From Sulfurimonas sp. UBA2011 (lineage in GTDB: Bacteria; Campylobacterota; Campylobacteria; Campylobacterales; Sulfurimonadaceae), in NCBI GenBank assembly GCA_002335055.1, contig DDCH01000011.1, forward strand, positions 33,516 through 97,515: a stretch of DNA of 64,000 bases. The letters are read 5' to 3'. A program made the position numbers and the translations under genes. Position 1 is the stretch's first letter, and each line of letters begins with the position of its first letter. Positions 32,675 through 41,093 of the stretch are shown here, piece after piece. Below the pieces are notes generated by a model. That model saw only the letters and a program-made list of their open reading frames with translations, ran no database searches and was not told the origin of the DNA.

Positions 32675-34273
32675 TTATTGTTCCTCTTCTCTTTCCATTC
32701 TATCTTTAGCTTCGATACCCATCAAAGAAAGTCCTGTTTTAATGCTTAACGCCACTACTAAAAGAAGTTTTAGCAGTTTTGCTTCATCAGGTGTTCCAAT
32801 CATACGAACATCATAGTAAAACTTATGTAGAGATGCTGCAAGCGACTTTAAATACTCTGGCAGTTTTTGTACTTGACGAGAGTTAAAAGCGTCTTCAACA
32901 ATCTCAGGAAGTAAAAGTGCATCAAAGAGTAAAGTATCTGCATTTTCACCTAAGTTTTTAAGACTTGCACTATTTATATCTTCTCTAGAGACAGTCGCTT
33001 TACTAAGTAATGTTTGAATACGAGCATGAGCATACTGAATGTAAAAAATAGGGTTTGAACTATCTTGCTTTTTAAACTCAGCAAGGTCAAACTCCAATGC
33101 AGTATCAGACTTCTTTGAAGCGAAGATAAAACGCAGAGCATCACTTCCTATCTCGTCCACTATATCACTCATAAGTATAACATTACCAGCACGTTTACTC
33201 ATTTTATAAGGTTCACCATCTTTAAGAAGGCTTACCATTTGTGCTAAAAGTACTTCTAGTTTATTTGAATCATAACCCAAAAAATCTATAGCTGCATTTA
33301 CACGAGGGATATAACCATGGTGGTCAGCCCCCCAGATATTGATGTACTGATCGTAACCACGTTCAAACTTTTGGTTGTGGTAAACTATGTCACCTGCTAA
33401 GTAAGTAGGGCGACCATCATCACGAACAACAACTCTGTCGTGATCATCGCCTTTAGACTCTGACTTTATCCAAAGCTTTTCTTCTTTTTTGTAAACATTA
33501 TCACCCATCTTTTTCATAACACGATCCCAGTCAGAATAAAGACCAGACTCATTTACAAAAGTATTAAAGTGGATATTAGTGTCAGCTAATGTACCTACAA
33601 CAATATCCATTACACCATCTTTAGCCCAAAGTGCTAACTCTTTGTAGCGAGACTCATCAGAGAAAATTTCTACACCAAATTTTTCTATAGCACCATTAGC
33701 TAAACCCTCGAGGTATTCACCACGATAATAAGATTCAGGATATTCTACATTTTCTTTTAAAATATGTTCTCTAGCATAAAGAGCAATAGAGAGACCAAGT
33801 AAATCTATTTGATTACCAGCATCATTTATATAATACTCAGCAGTGATATCATAACCGAGATGTTTGGCTAAACGATACAGTGTATCACCATATACAGCAC
33901 CACGAGCATGACCAATATGTAGTGGTCCTGTTGGATTAGCAGATACAAATTCTAAAAGTATTTTTTTGTTTTTTTCTTGCTTGGCAAATGAAGATGGATT
34001 ATCTAAAGCCCAAGATGCATACTCTGCTAAAAAGTTTTCACTCAAACGAAAGTTTAAGTAACCTTTTACAGACTCAACAGCTGAGAATTCTTCACACTCA
34101 CCAAAAGATGATGCAAGTTCCTCAGCAATAAGCATAGGGGACTTACGAAGTTCTTTAGCAAGTGAAAATGCGATAGGAGTAGCAAAGTGACCAAATGAAC
34201 GGTCACGTGGTTTTTCTAAAACAACCTCACGACCTAGCTTTTCGCGCAGTAGCGCCGATACACGTTGTTTCAA
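32675..34273 (-). CDS. argS: Arginyl-tRNA synthetase
   Basis: Class I aminoacyl-tRNA synthetase, 532 aa. HIGH motif: NPTGPLHIGHARGAVYGD near residue 112. KMSKS counterpart: YKMSKRAGNVI near 355. The N-terminal tRNA-binding domain includes EKPRDRSFGHFATPIAFSLAK, and the DALRP-type anticodon domain ends near MIGTPDEAKLLKLL. It is 4 bp after tatA in the tatA-argS pairing seen across Campylobacterota. Confidence 0.97.
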   Translation of the reverse strand: MKQRVSALLREKLGREVVLEKPRDRSFGHFATPIAFSLAKELRKSPMLIAEELASSFGECEEFSAVESVKGYLNFRLSENFLAEYASWALDNPSSFAKQEKNKKILLEFVSANPTGPLHIGHARGAVYGDTLYRLAKHLGYDITAEYYINDAGNQIDLLGLSIALYAREHILKENVEYPESYYRGEYLEGLANGAIEKFGVEIFSDESRYKELALWAKDGVMDIVVGTLADTNIHFNTFVNESGLYSDWDRVMKKMGDNVYKKEEKLWIKSESKGDDHDRVVVRDDGRPTYLAGDIVYHNQKFERGYDQYINIWGADHHGYIPRVNAAIDFLGYDSNKLEVLLAQMVSLLKDGEPYKMSKRAGNVILMSDIVDEIGSDALRFIFASKKSDTALEFDLAEFKKQDSSNPIFYIQYAHARIQTLLSKATVSREDINSASLKNLGENADTLLFDALLLPEIVEDAFNSRQVQKLPEYLKSLAASLHKFYYDVRMIGTPDEAKLLKLLLVVALSIKTGLSLMGIEAKDRMEREEEQ

Positions 34274-34277
34274 AAAA

Positions 34278-34514
34278 TTATGCTTCTGTTTTTGTTTTTG
34301 GAGTTTCTGAAGTTTTAGCAGCTGCTACTTCTTCGCTTCCTTCAACTTTTTTAGGCTCTTCAGTTGCAACTTCATCATTATCTTTCATTTCAGACTTAAA
34401 GTTTTTAATTCCTTTTCCAATACCTTTTGCTAAATCTGGAATTTTTTTCGCTCCAAATAGTAAAACGATGATTCCGAAAATGATTACTAGTTCTGTTGTT
34501 CCAGGCATGCCCAT
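34278..34514 (-). CDS. tatA: Twin-arginine translocase subunit TatA/E
   Basis: 78 aa. An N-terminal helix (TTELVIIFGIIVLLFG), then the hinge and amphipathic helix (AKKIPDLAKGIGKGIKNFKSEM) and a charged, unstructured tail. It forms the protein-conducting element for folded Tat substrates at the inner membrane. It sits between gmk (53 bp upstream) and argS; tatBC are not in the window. Confidence 0.93.
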   Translation of the reverse strand: MGMPGTTELVIIFGIIVLLFGAKKIPDLAKGIGKGIKNFKSEMKDNDEVATEEPKKVEGSEEVAAAKTSETPKTKTEA

Positions 34515-34567
34515 AGTATATATCCTTATAAAAAATTAATTTAGAGATTATAACTCAAGTTTACTGA

Positions 34568-35194
34568 TTATTCTCTTATATCTTCCCATTTGTGAACAAA
34601 GGTGTTTATTATCTGATGAGGAATTTTCAGTCTTGCTGTCAATGCAATTTGTTTTAAAACTTTTGCTGCTGTATCTAAGTCATCATTTACAACTATAAAG
34701 TCATACTCAGATGTTCTTTGTATCTCACATCTCGCCATCGCAAGGCGGCCATTTATAACTTCTTGAGTATCAGTTGAACGTTTCTCTAGACGATTTTTTA
34801 GTTCACTCAATGTTGGTGGTGTAATAAATACAGAAGTGGTAATATCTCCAAGTCTATTTTTAACAGCCATATTCCCTTGAACATCTATATCAAAGATTAC
34901 GAGTTTTCCTGCTGCAAGTGCTTTACGAACTGGGTTCAGAGAAGTTCCATAATAGTTTCCATGCACAGTTGCATACTCTAGAAAATTATCATTTTTAATA
35001 TCTTCTTCAAATACTTCTTTACTTACAAAGTGGTAGTGCACGCCCTCTTCTTCACCCTCCCGTTTTTCACGAGTTGTTGTAGATAAGGAAAAATAAAAGT
35101 CTCCAATTTCATCTGCTATTTTGTTTATAAGAGAACTTTTTCCAGCTCCACTTGGACCTGAAAGCACAAGTACTACACCATTATGTTTTATCAC
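34568..35194 (-). CDS. gmk: Guanylate kinase
   Basis: Phosphorylates GMP to GDP, 208 aa. P-loop LVLSGPSGAGKSSL at residues 9-22, the GMP-binding STTTREKREGEEEGVHYHFVSKE region near 37-60, and VHGNYYGTS and IFDIDVQG further on are intact. It overlaps the acidic-protein gene by 1 bp and belongs to the fliR-acidic protein-gmk-tatA-argS run. Confidence 0.96.
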   Translation of the reverse strand: MIKHNGVVLVLSGPSGAGKSSLINKIADEIGDFYFSLSTTTREKREGEEEGVHYHFVSKEVFEEDIKNDNFLEYATVHGNYYGTSLNPVRKALAAGKLVIFDIDVQGNMAVKNRLGDITTSVFITPPTLSELKNRLEKRSTDTQEVINGRLAMARCEIQRTSEYDFIVVNDDLDTAAKVLKQIALTARLKIPHQIINTFVHKWEDIRE

Positions 35195-36183
35195 TAATCA
35201 TCCCCTAAAGTAATGTTTATACTAATTTTCATACCCTTCATTGAGGCAGCTACATTTTTATCACTTAAGGCAGCAAGAAGGTTTTTTAATGCTTCAACAC
35301 CCTTGTTTTCTTCAATTACAGTCTCTTCAACTCTAACATCTTCTTCTATCTCTTCTTCAATAGATGCTGTATCTTCTTCAAGAACTTCAGCTTCTACACT
35401 ATCAACATCCTCTCCAACTGCAATTTTCATATCTCTGCTTGTTAAAGAGTCTAAATCACCTGAAACTATATTCAAAAGAGTGCCCTCATCCATCTCACTT
35501 TCAAGGTCTTCTTCACTTAAGTCTTCTACAGCATTTTCAATTTGTGAAGCAATGTCTATGTCTATTTCTTCTTCAGCTTCTAATAAAAGTTCATCATCAA
35601 TGTTCATATCAGTCTCATCTAATAAATCTTTTACTTTTTGTGCTTCCTCATCATCTAAAATACGATCTCCTGTCATTTCTTCTTCTAACTCATCTTCAAG
35701 TTCACCTAGATCTAGCTCTTCATCTAAACTCTCTAACTCTTCAATTTCATCTTCTAATTCATCTAAGCCTTCAAGCTCTTCAATTTCAATTTCATCTTCT
35801 AATTCTTGGAGTTCAAGGCTTGCTTCATTTTCGTGTTCGTCTAATACACTTAAGTCTATTTCATCTACTACTTTACTTAAGACTGAAAAAAGTTCTACTA
35901 AGTCCGTAGGTAGAAATGGTTTTTTAAGTATCTTAGTAAAATCACTTACTTCCTCAGCATCTCTTGCACAAATATAAAGTGATGAAGAGTATTGAACTTT
36001 AGCATTAAGTTCCATATGTAATTCATCACTATAAAGTGTATCATCTATGACAACTAAGTCATAAGTACTTGACTCTAAATTTTCTAAGGAGTCAACAACT
36101 TCAAGATTATCAGAAGTTTTTTGAGCACTGAGTGTAACAAGTTTATTGACGACAGGATTGTCATTAATGAGTAAAATATTCAC
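35194..36183 (-). CDS. Receiver-like domain fused to a highly acidic repeat region
   Basis: 329 aa in three parts. Residues 1-110 look like a response-regulator receiver (MNILLINDNPVVNKLV, DLVVIDD with a candidate phospho-Asp, and a Lys in ILKKPFLPTDL). Residues about 115-285 are very rich in Glu, Asp and Leu, with repeats such as LDELEDEIEELE. The end (KNLLAALSDKNVAASMKGMKI) is less acidic. Some Campylobacter genomes, as I recall, encode a 'highly acidic protein' between fliR and gmk; this appears to be its counterpart. The function is not known to me; a flagellar or chemotaxis-linked role is a guess from position. Confidence 0.75.
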   Translation of the reverse strand: MNILLINDNPVVNKLVTLSAQKTSDNLEVVDSLENLESSTYDLVVIDDTLYSDELHMELNAKVQYSSSLYICARDAEEVSDFTKILKKPFLPTDLVELFSVLSKVVDEIDLSVLDEHENEASLELQELEDEIEIEELEGLDELEDEIEELESLDEELDLGELEDELEEEMTGDRILDDEEAQKVKDLLDETDMNIDDELLLEAEEEIDIDIASQIENAVEDLSEEDLESEMDEGTLLNIVSGDLDSLTSRDMKIAVGEDVDSVEAEVLEEDTASIEEEIEEDVRVEETVIEENKGVEALKNLLAALSDKNVAASMKGMKISINITLGDD

Positions 36184-36230
36184 GAATATTCCTTGAGGGT
36201 TGTATGTTGATTATATTAATATTATTGTAT

Positions 36231-37004
36231 CTAAATAAAACTAAAAAACATTGCTAAGGCATTAAATGCCTCTATCATTTGAGTTTTAACTATTAGCATA
36301 GTCGAAGCTAATGTCGTAATTAGCACTACAAATGCCACCATGATTTTTATAGGAAAACCAATAACTAAAAGATTAAACTGTGGCATCGTTTTCATAAGCA
36401 TTCCAAATATAACATCAGCTAACCAAGAGAGTGCCACGATAGGAAATGCTATCATAAAACCAACTAGAAACATATTTGAAGTCGCATGCATTATGTAATA
36501 AAAAAGATCCTCTTGTAGGATAAATCCTCCTAGGGGTATAACTTTTAATGAACTATCCACAAATAATAATACCCAATGATGGAGGTCTAAAGAAAGTAGT
36601 ACCATTAATCCCATTAGAGATAAGAACTGAGATATAATTGGCATTGAAACACCTGATTGTGGATCAATAGCACTCGCCATAGAAAATCCCATCATAAAAG
36701 AGATAATACCTCCGGCAAATGTTATAACATGATATGCAAGTAAAAGTACGATACCAACAACTAAACCAAGCATAAACTCACTTAAAACTGCTAGTAAAAT
36801 AGTAGGTAGTGTGATTGCTATTTCAAGTGGGGGCATAGAAGAGTAAAATACTATTGTAAAGAAAAATGCCATTGCTGCTTTTATCTGTATAGGTATATTT
36901 TTATGAGAAAATATTGGTACAGCTATAAAAAGTGCTGTAAAACGAAAAAAGAGAAGTAAAAATCCAATAACATTTGCATCTTGAAATATTTTCATAAACT
37001 CCAT
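36231..37004 (-). CDS. fliR: Flagellar biosynthesis protein FliR
   Basis: 257-aa inner-membrane protein of the flagellar type III export gate. Family segments are FRFTALFIAVPIFSHKNIPIQIKAAMAFF (near residue 22), the Gly-rich GMFGLVVGIVLLLAYH-like helix and GVSMPIISQFLSLMGLMVLLSLDLHHWVL, and the C-terminal PQFNLLVIGFPIKIMVA. About six helices are predicted. It is the only flagellar gene in the window and lies beside the acidic receiver-like gene. Confidence 0.94.
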   Translation of the reverse strand: MEFMKIFQDANVIGFLLLFFRFTALFIAVPIFSHKNIPIQIKAAMAFFFTIVFYSSMPPLEIAITLPTILLAVLSEFMLGLVVGIVLLLAYHVITFAGGIISFMMGFSMASAIDPQSGVSMPIISQFLSLMGLMVLLSLDLHHWVLLFVDSSLKVIPLGGFILQEDLFYYIMHATSNMFLVGFMIAFPIVALSWLADVIFGMLMKTMPQFNLLVIGFPIKIMVAFVVLITTLASTMLIVKTQMIEAFNALAMFFSFI

Positions 37005-37011
37005 ATACTAA

Positions 37012-37656
37012 CTACTTAATGCGTTGAAGCTTTTTATCTTCTAGGTGAAAAACTTTATCGCATTTATGTGCTAAATCATTGTCGTGAGTTACAAGTATCA
37101 TACCTGCATCATTATTTGTGCAGTAGTCAAAAAAAAGATTCATAACTTCATCTGCTGTTTTTTTATCTAAATTTCCCGTTGGTTCATCCGCAAATATTAT
37201 ACGAGGTTTTTTTGTTAAAACTCTTGCTATGGAGACACGTTGCTGCTGTCCACCTGAGAGTTGTGTAACTTTTTGATGTATAGGTTCTTTAATATGTAAG
37301 GCCTCTAAGAGGCTCTCTTCTATCTTTTCTCCTGAGAGAAGTTCTGAAACTTCTAAGTTTTCATATGCACTAAAACCATTAAAAAGATAGTGAGATTGAA
37401 AGATAAGACCTAAATCATGGCGTTTAATACTAGAGAGCCTTTTTTTACTCATGTGACTCACATCTTCACCAAAGAGTAAAACAGAACCTTCACTTGGTGA
37501 TAAAAGTGTTGAGAGTAAATGCAAAAGTGTAGACTTTCCACTCCCACTCATACCTATGATTGCGATACTTTCTCCAGAGTCAAGCTCTATATCTACATCT
37601 TTAAAGAGTTCATATTCAAAAGTATGTGCTAAATTTTGTGCTGTTAGTAAATTCAT
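37012..37656 (-). CDS. ABC transporter ATPase, LolD-like
   Basis: 214 aa. Walker A GMSGSGKST at residues 34-42, Q loop LIFQSHYLF, signature LSGGQQQRVSIAR, Walker B IIFADEPTGNLD and an H-loop LVTHD. The spacing and the FNGFSAYENLEV stretch resemble LolD/MacB-type ATPases, which power lipoprotein release or cell-division functions. No permease partner (LolC/E) is next to it. It lies 8 bp upstream of fliR on the same strand. Confidence 0.88.
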   Translation of the reverse strand: MNLLTAQNLAHTFEYELFKDVDIELDSGESIAIIGMSGSGKSTLLHLLSTLLSPSEGSVLLFGEDVSHMSKKRLSSIKRHDLGLIFQSHYLFNGFSAYENLEVSELLSGEKIEESLLEALHIKEPIHQKVTQLSGGQQQRVSIARVLTKKPRIIFADEPTGNLDKKTADEVMNLFFDYCTNNDAGMILVTHDNDLAHKCDKVFHLEDKKLQRIK

Positions 37657-37694
37657 ATAATTATTATATTCTAAACTTACTAAAGATAAGTTTT

Positions 37695-38897
37695 TTACTT
37701 GTCAAATATTTTTTTACATCCAATACAAGAGTGTATATCCAACTGTTTAGAGTAGGCTCTTTCTATCATCTTTTTCATTAGATATGCTAGGTAACCATTT
37801 ATATATATTCCAAATATTTTAGCAGTAGCATATTTTCTACCTAAGGCGATTAGGATTCCTCTAGACTTTATCGTATGTATATCTAAATCTTCACCTTCTT
37901 GATGCAAGCCAATATTTTTTGCACAAAGTACACCCATCTGTTCTGCTATATCTGCTGTTGGAGCTAAAATATTATTGTCTTTATCATAGAGAGTAGTACA
38001 GTCACCGATTGCAAAAACTGTTTCATATTCTGGTGTTTGTAGGCTTGGTTTCGTTTCTAAAAATTCTTTCATATTTTTTCTCAATTTGAGATTAAATATG
38101 AGTCCATTGGGTTCAATTCCACCAGCAAAAATCATAAAGTCCATGAAAATTTTTTCGCCATTACTGAGTGTTACACTATCTTCCGTTAATGCAACCACTT
38201 TTTGTTCGTTTTTTATTACTACACCTAAGTCTAAAAGTCTTTTTATCGACCTATCAACCAACTTTGTATCCATTCCTCTGAGTATCTTTTCTGCTGCATT
38301 TACAAGTACGATATTTAACTTACGGCATAAAAAGTTGTTATGTTTATAAAATTCTTGAGCAAATGAAGCCATTTGTGCTGCTATCTCAACACCGCTAAGT
38401 CCTGCGCCTGCTATTACGATACTAAGCGGTCTACAAGTAGTTCCGCTCTCTTCTACTTTTTGAAAAAGAGACATCTCAAACTTCTGTTTAAAGTACATTG
38501 CACGGTGTAATGCTTTGATACCATAAGCATATTCACGTAGTCCCTCAACATTAGCGACAAACTTAGTACGTGCACCAACCCCTATAATTAGATAATCATA
38601 GTTTAGTCTATCAATTGTTGTAATTACTTTCTTTTTATTAAAGTCTATGTCATTCACTTCTTGTTTATAAAAAGTAACATTATTGTTTTTAAATCCGATA
38701 CAGTAGGTAAATAGGTCAAGGGTAATTTGTGCAAAATCTTCTTCGTTTGCGATAAGGTCGTAAACTTCTGTTTGCATATAGTGATAAGGATTTTTATCTA
38801 ATAGAATGATTTCATTATCAGGATTTTTAGCGAGTTGTTGGATAGCTTTTAAGCCTGCATACCCACCACCAATAACAATAATTTTATTTTTTATCAT
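37695..38897 (-). CDS. NADH dehydrogenase-like flavoprotein (NDH-2 type)
   Basis: 400-aa FAD- and NAD(P)H-binding enzyme. FAD site VIGGGYAGLKAIQQL at residues 4-18, NAD site VIAGAGLSGVEIAAQMA near 163, and the second FAD motif FAIGDCTTLYD near 295. The C-terminal 40 residues are basic and hydrophobic and probably bind the membrane. It ends in SCIGCKKIFDK with an unusual CxxC pair. Likely role: feeding electrons from NAD(P)H to menaquinone without proton pumping. It could also be a sulfide:quinone-type relative, but the expected active cysteines are not evident. Confidence 0.82.
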   Translation of the reverse strand: MIKNKIIVIGGGYAGLKAIQQLAKNPDNEIILLDKNPYHYMQTEVYDLIANEEDFAQITLDLFTYCIGFKNNNVTFYKQEVNDIDFNKKKVITTIDRLNYDYLIIGVGARTKFVANVEGLREYAYGIKALHRAMYFKQKFEMSLFQKVEESGTTCRPLSIVIAGAGLSGVEIAAQMASFAQEFYKHNNFLCRKLNIVLVNAAEKILRGMDTKLVDRSIKRLLDLGVVIKNEQKVVALTEDSVTLSNGEKIFMDFMIFAGGIEPNGLIFNLKLRKNMKEFLETKPSLQTPEYETVFAIGDCTTLYDKDNNILAPTADIAEQMGVLCAKNIGLHQEGEDLDIHTIKSRGILIALGRKYATAKIFGIYINGYLAYLMKKMIERAYSKQLDIHSCIGCKKIFDK

Positions 38898-38935
38898 AAA
38901 TCATTATATCACTTTGATAAAAATTTAGCAAAAAA

Positions 38936-38963
38936 AAAGGCTAGAACCTAAGTCCTAACCTTT
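38936..38963 (-). terminator. Terminator of the rpsB-tsf operon
   Basis: A 12-bp stem (AAAGGCTAGAAC with GTCCTAACCTTT, two G-U pairs in the RNA), a 4-nt loop, and eight U residues on the minus strand directly after the stem. Confidence 0.85.
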
Positions 38964-38995
38964 CTCAATCTAGAAGTAAAATTAATTCCTAAGAA

Positions 38996-40048
38996 TTAAC
39001 CCATTTGTGCAGCAACTTCCGCAGCAAAATCTTCTTCTTTTTTCTCTATTCCATCACCAACTTCAAAACGAAAGAATTCAGTAATTTCTGCAGTACCACC
39101 AGCAGCTTTTGCCGCTTTTTCTACTGCTTGAGCAACAGTTAATTTATCATCCATTACAAAGTTCTGGTCTAATAAACACTGTTCTTTATCAAGAGTCGAG
39201 TTATCAGAGATAAAACGAGCTAATGATCCAGGAACAATTTTGTCCCATATTTTTTCTGGCTTACCTTGCTCTTTAAGAGTAGTTTTAATGTCAGCTTCAG
39301 CTTTTGCTAAAACATCTTCAGTTAACTGACTCATAGAAACATAAGTAGGAACATTTTTAAGAGGTTTCTTCAAACGACCTAATTCAATGTTCTCTTTTTT
39401 GATAACTTCAATTCTACCAACAGTTTCACTAGTTACATAAGCAGCATCTAAATCTTTATAAGAAAGAGTAGTTGGTTTCATTGCAGATGCATGCATTGCA
39501 ACTTGCTTCATGAAAGGTCTTAAAGCTTCAGCAGTTTTTTCACTATCACACTTAGCAATTGCAATAACTGCGATTCTTGTGTTAGAGTGAATGTAACCAT
39601 TTAAAGAAGTAGTAGCATCAGCATTAAGCGTAGCAAAACGTCTCATCTCAATTTTTTCACCGATTTTGATTACTTCAGCTTGAAAAGTTGCACCAAATGT
39701 AGAAGCATTAAACGCAGCTACATCAGCAGGTTGGTTATCATAGATATCTTGAGCAGCATCTTTAACTAACTGTTGGAAACCTTCATTTTGAGCAACAAAG
39801 TCAGTTTCAGAGTTGATTTCGATAACAGTAGCTTTAGAAAAGTCATCAGCGATAACGATTCCAGCAAGACCTTCAGCCGCAATACGGTCAGCTTTTTTAG
39901 CTGCCTTAGCGATACCACGAGCCTTTAAAAGTTCAGTTGCCTTTTCGATGTCACCATCAGCTTCAACAAGAACTTTTTTACAATCCATCATAGGAGCATC
40001 AGTAGAAGCACGAAGTGCTTTTACCATTGCTGCTGTAACTGCTGCCAT
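38996..40048 (-). CDS. tsf: Elongation factor Ts
   Basis: Nucleotide-exchange factor for EF-Tu, 350 aa. The UBA-like start VKALRASTDAPMMDCKKVLVEADGDIEKA carries the T-x-A-x-MM-D-C-K pattern, then INSETDFVAQNEGF in the core, and the coiled-coil dimer region. It is longer than E. coli EF-Ts (283 aa), as is normal for Campylobacterota. It follows rpsB by 2 bp in the universal rpsB-tsf order and ends at a strong terminator. Confidence 0.97.
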   Translation of the reverse strand: MAAVTAAMVKALRASTDAPMMDCKKVLVEADGDIEKATELLKARGIAKAAKKADRIAAEGLAGIVIADDFSKATVIEINSETDFVAQNEGFQQLVKDAAQDIYDNQPADVAAFNASTFGATFQAEVIKIGEKIEMRRFATLNADATTSLNGYIHSNTRIAVIAIAKCDSEKTAEALRPFMKQVAMHASAMKPTTLSYKDLDAAYVTSETVGRIEVIKKENIELGRLKKPLKNVPTYVSMSQLTEDVLAKAEADIKTTLKEQGKPEKIWDKIVPGSLARFISDNSTLDKEQCLLDQNFVMDDKLTVAQAVEKAAKAAGGTAEITEFFRFEVGDGIEKKEEDFAAEVAAQMG

Positions 40049-40050
40049 AA

Positions 40051-40803
40051 TTAAGCTTCTTCTGTTGCAGCTGGAGCTTCAGTTGCCTCAGCTTCTTCAG
40101 TTTGCTCTTCTTCTGCTGGTGCATCACGAAGTGCTTTACCTTCGTTAATTGCTGCAGTCATTTCACGACAGAAAAGTTGAATTGAACGAATCGCATCATC
40201 ATTTCCTGGAATTGGGTAGTCAATTAAGTCTGGGTCACAGTTAGTATCAAGTGGAGCTACAACTGGGATTTTAAGACAACGTGCTTCAAGAACAGCGATG
40301 TGCTCTTTAACTGCATCTACTACAAAAAGCATATCAGGAAGTTTCTTCATTTCACGGATACCACCGAAATATGCTTCTAGTTTAACTTTTTTACGTAAAA
40401 GCATTAATTTTTCTTTCTTAGTAAGAAGATCAATTTGACCATTTTCTTCCATTTCAGAAATAATGTCTAGTTTACGAATAGACTTTTGAATAGTTGGGAA
40501 GTTAGTAAGCATACCACCTAACCATCTGTTATCTACATATGGCATATTACAATCAAGTGCCGCTTGTCTTACAGAGTTACGAGCTTGTTTTTTTGTACCA
40601 ACAAAAAGAATCGTTTGACCTTCTGCAGCAGCATCCATAACAATTGTATATGTATTACGGAAATAACGTAAAGTCTTTTGTAAGTCAATTATATAAATAT
40701 TCTTACGAACACCAAAGATGTATTTTTTCATTTTCGGGTTCCAACGACGTGTTTGGTGTCCAAAGTGTACACCACATTCTAAAAGGTCTTTCATAGTTAC
40801 CAT
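40051..40803 (-). CDS. rpsB: 30S ribosomal protein S2
   Basis: 250 aa. The N-terminus MKDLLECGVHFGHQTRRWNPKM is diagnostic; FVGTKKQARNSVRQAA, DNRWLGGMLTNFPTI and NCDPDLIDYPIPGNDDAIRSI follow. An acidic Glu/Ala-rich tail ends the protein. The first ATG (40803) gives MVTMKDLL; ATG 40794 is equally near the conserved start, but AAGGATTACC fits the former. It is preceded by a long folded leader. Confidence 0.96.
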   Translation of the reverse strand: MVTMKDLLECGVHFGHQTRRWNPKMKKYIFGVRKNIYIIDLQKTLRYFRNTYTIVMDAAAEGQTILFVGTKKQARNSVRQAALDCNMPYVDNRWLGGMLTNFPTIQKSIRKLDIISEMEENGQIDLLTKKEKLMLLRKKVKLEAYFGGIREMKKLPDMLFVVDAVKEHIAVLEARCLKIPVVAPLDTNCDPDLIDYPIPGNDDAIRSIQLFCREMTAAINEGKALRDAPAEEEQTEEAEATEAPAATEEA

Positions 40804-40950
40804 AGGTAATCCTTAAAGGCTTTATTTCAAGCCAGAGTTTTGTTAGTTGACTTCGATAATGTCGGACATTGACTCTCTAAAAAGAGAGTTGCACTAACTT
40901 TTGACACATATCTGTTTAATGTTTTCAACTCATAAAGAGAAATGAAAAAT
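40804..40950 (-). ncRNA. Structured 5' leader of rpsB (candidate S2 autoregulatory RNA)
   Basis: About 145 nt of leader lie between the -10 at 40957 and the rpsB ATG. On the minus strand, GTTAGT (40898-40893) can pair with ACTAAC (40847-40842), enclosing two perfect hairpins: ACTCTCT-TTTT-AGAGAGT (40889-40872) and AATGT-CCG-ACATT (40870-40858). A third hairpin GGCTT-GAAATA-AAGCC (40833-40818) lies just before the ribosome-binding site. This three-way-junction look is typical of ribosomal-protein leader RNAs that bind their own product; the assignment to S2 is inference. Confidence 0.5.
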
Positions 40951-40956
40951 CTGCGA

Positions 40957-40962
40957 ATTATA
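40957..40962 (-). promoter_or_regulatory. -10 box (TATAAT, minus strand) of rpsB-tsf
   Basis: Minus strand GAGTATAATTCGC, the same extended string as at nadD and the DEAD-box gene; it predicts a 5' end near 40950. Confidence 0.65.
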
Positions 40963-41093
40963 CTCAAATTTTATTTAATTTAAGCTTTTCTACCCATGAA
41001 TAGATTTTATTATAGCTATTTCCTGTGTTTCAAATTACTTTTATATTAAATAATGTATAGTAACGAATATTAACAATAAAATAAGGGGAAAAT

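Noticed and set aside
35213..35977. Long Ser-rich open frame on the plus strand (254 codons)
   Set aside because: It is the antisense of the Glu/Asp-rich gene on the minus strand; GAA/GAT codons read backwards give TTC/ATC/TCA without stops. The minus-strand gene has a start, an operon context and a receiver-like domain.
37012..37656. FtsE as the identity of the LolD-like ATPase
   Set aside because: No ftsX-like permease is adjacent and the motif surroundings fit LolD/MacB at least as well; left as LolD-like.
40806..40950. tRNA gene in the rpsB leader
   Set aside because: The hairpins could suggest a cloverleaf, but there is no GTTCRA T-loop, no CCA-proximal acceptor stem and no anticodon arm of the right size.
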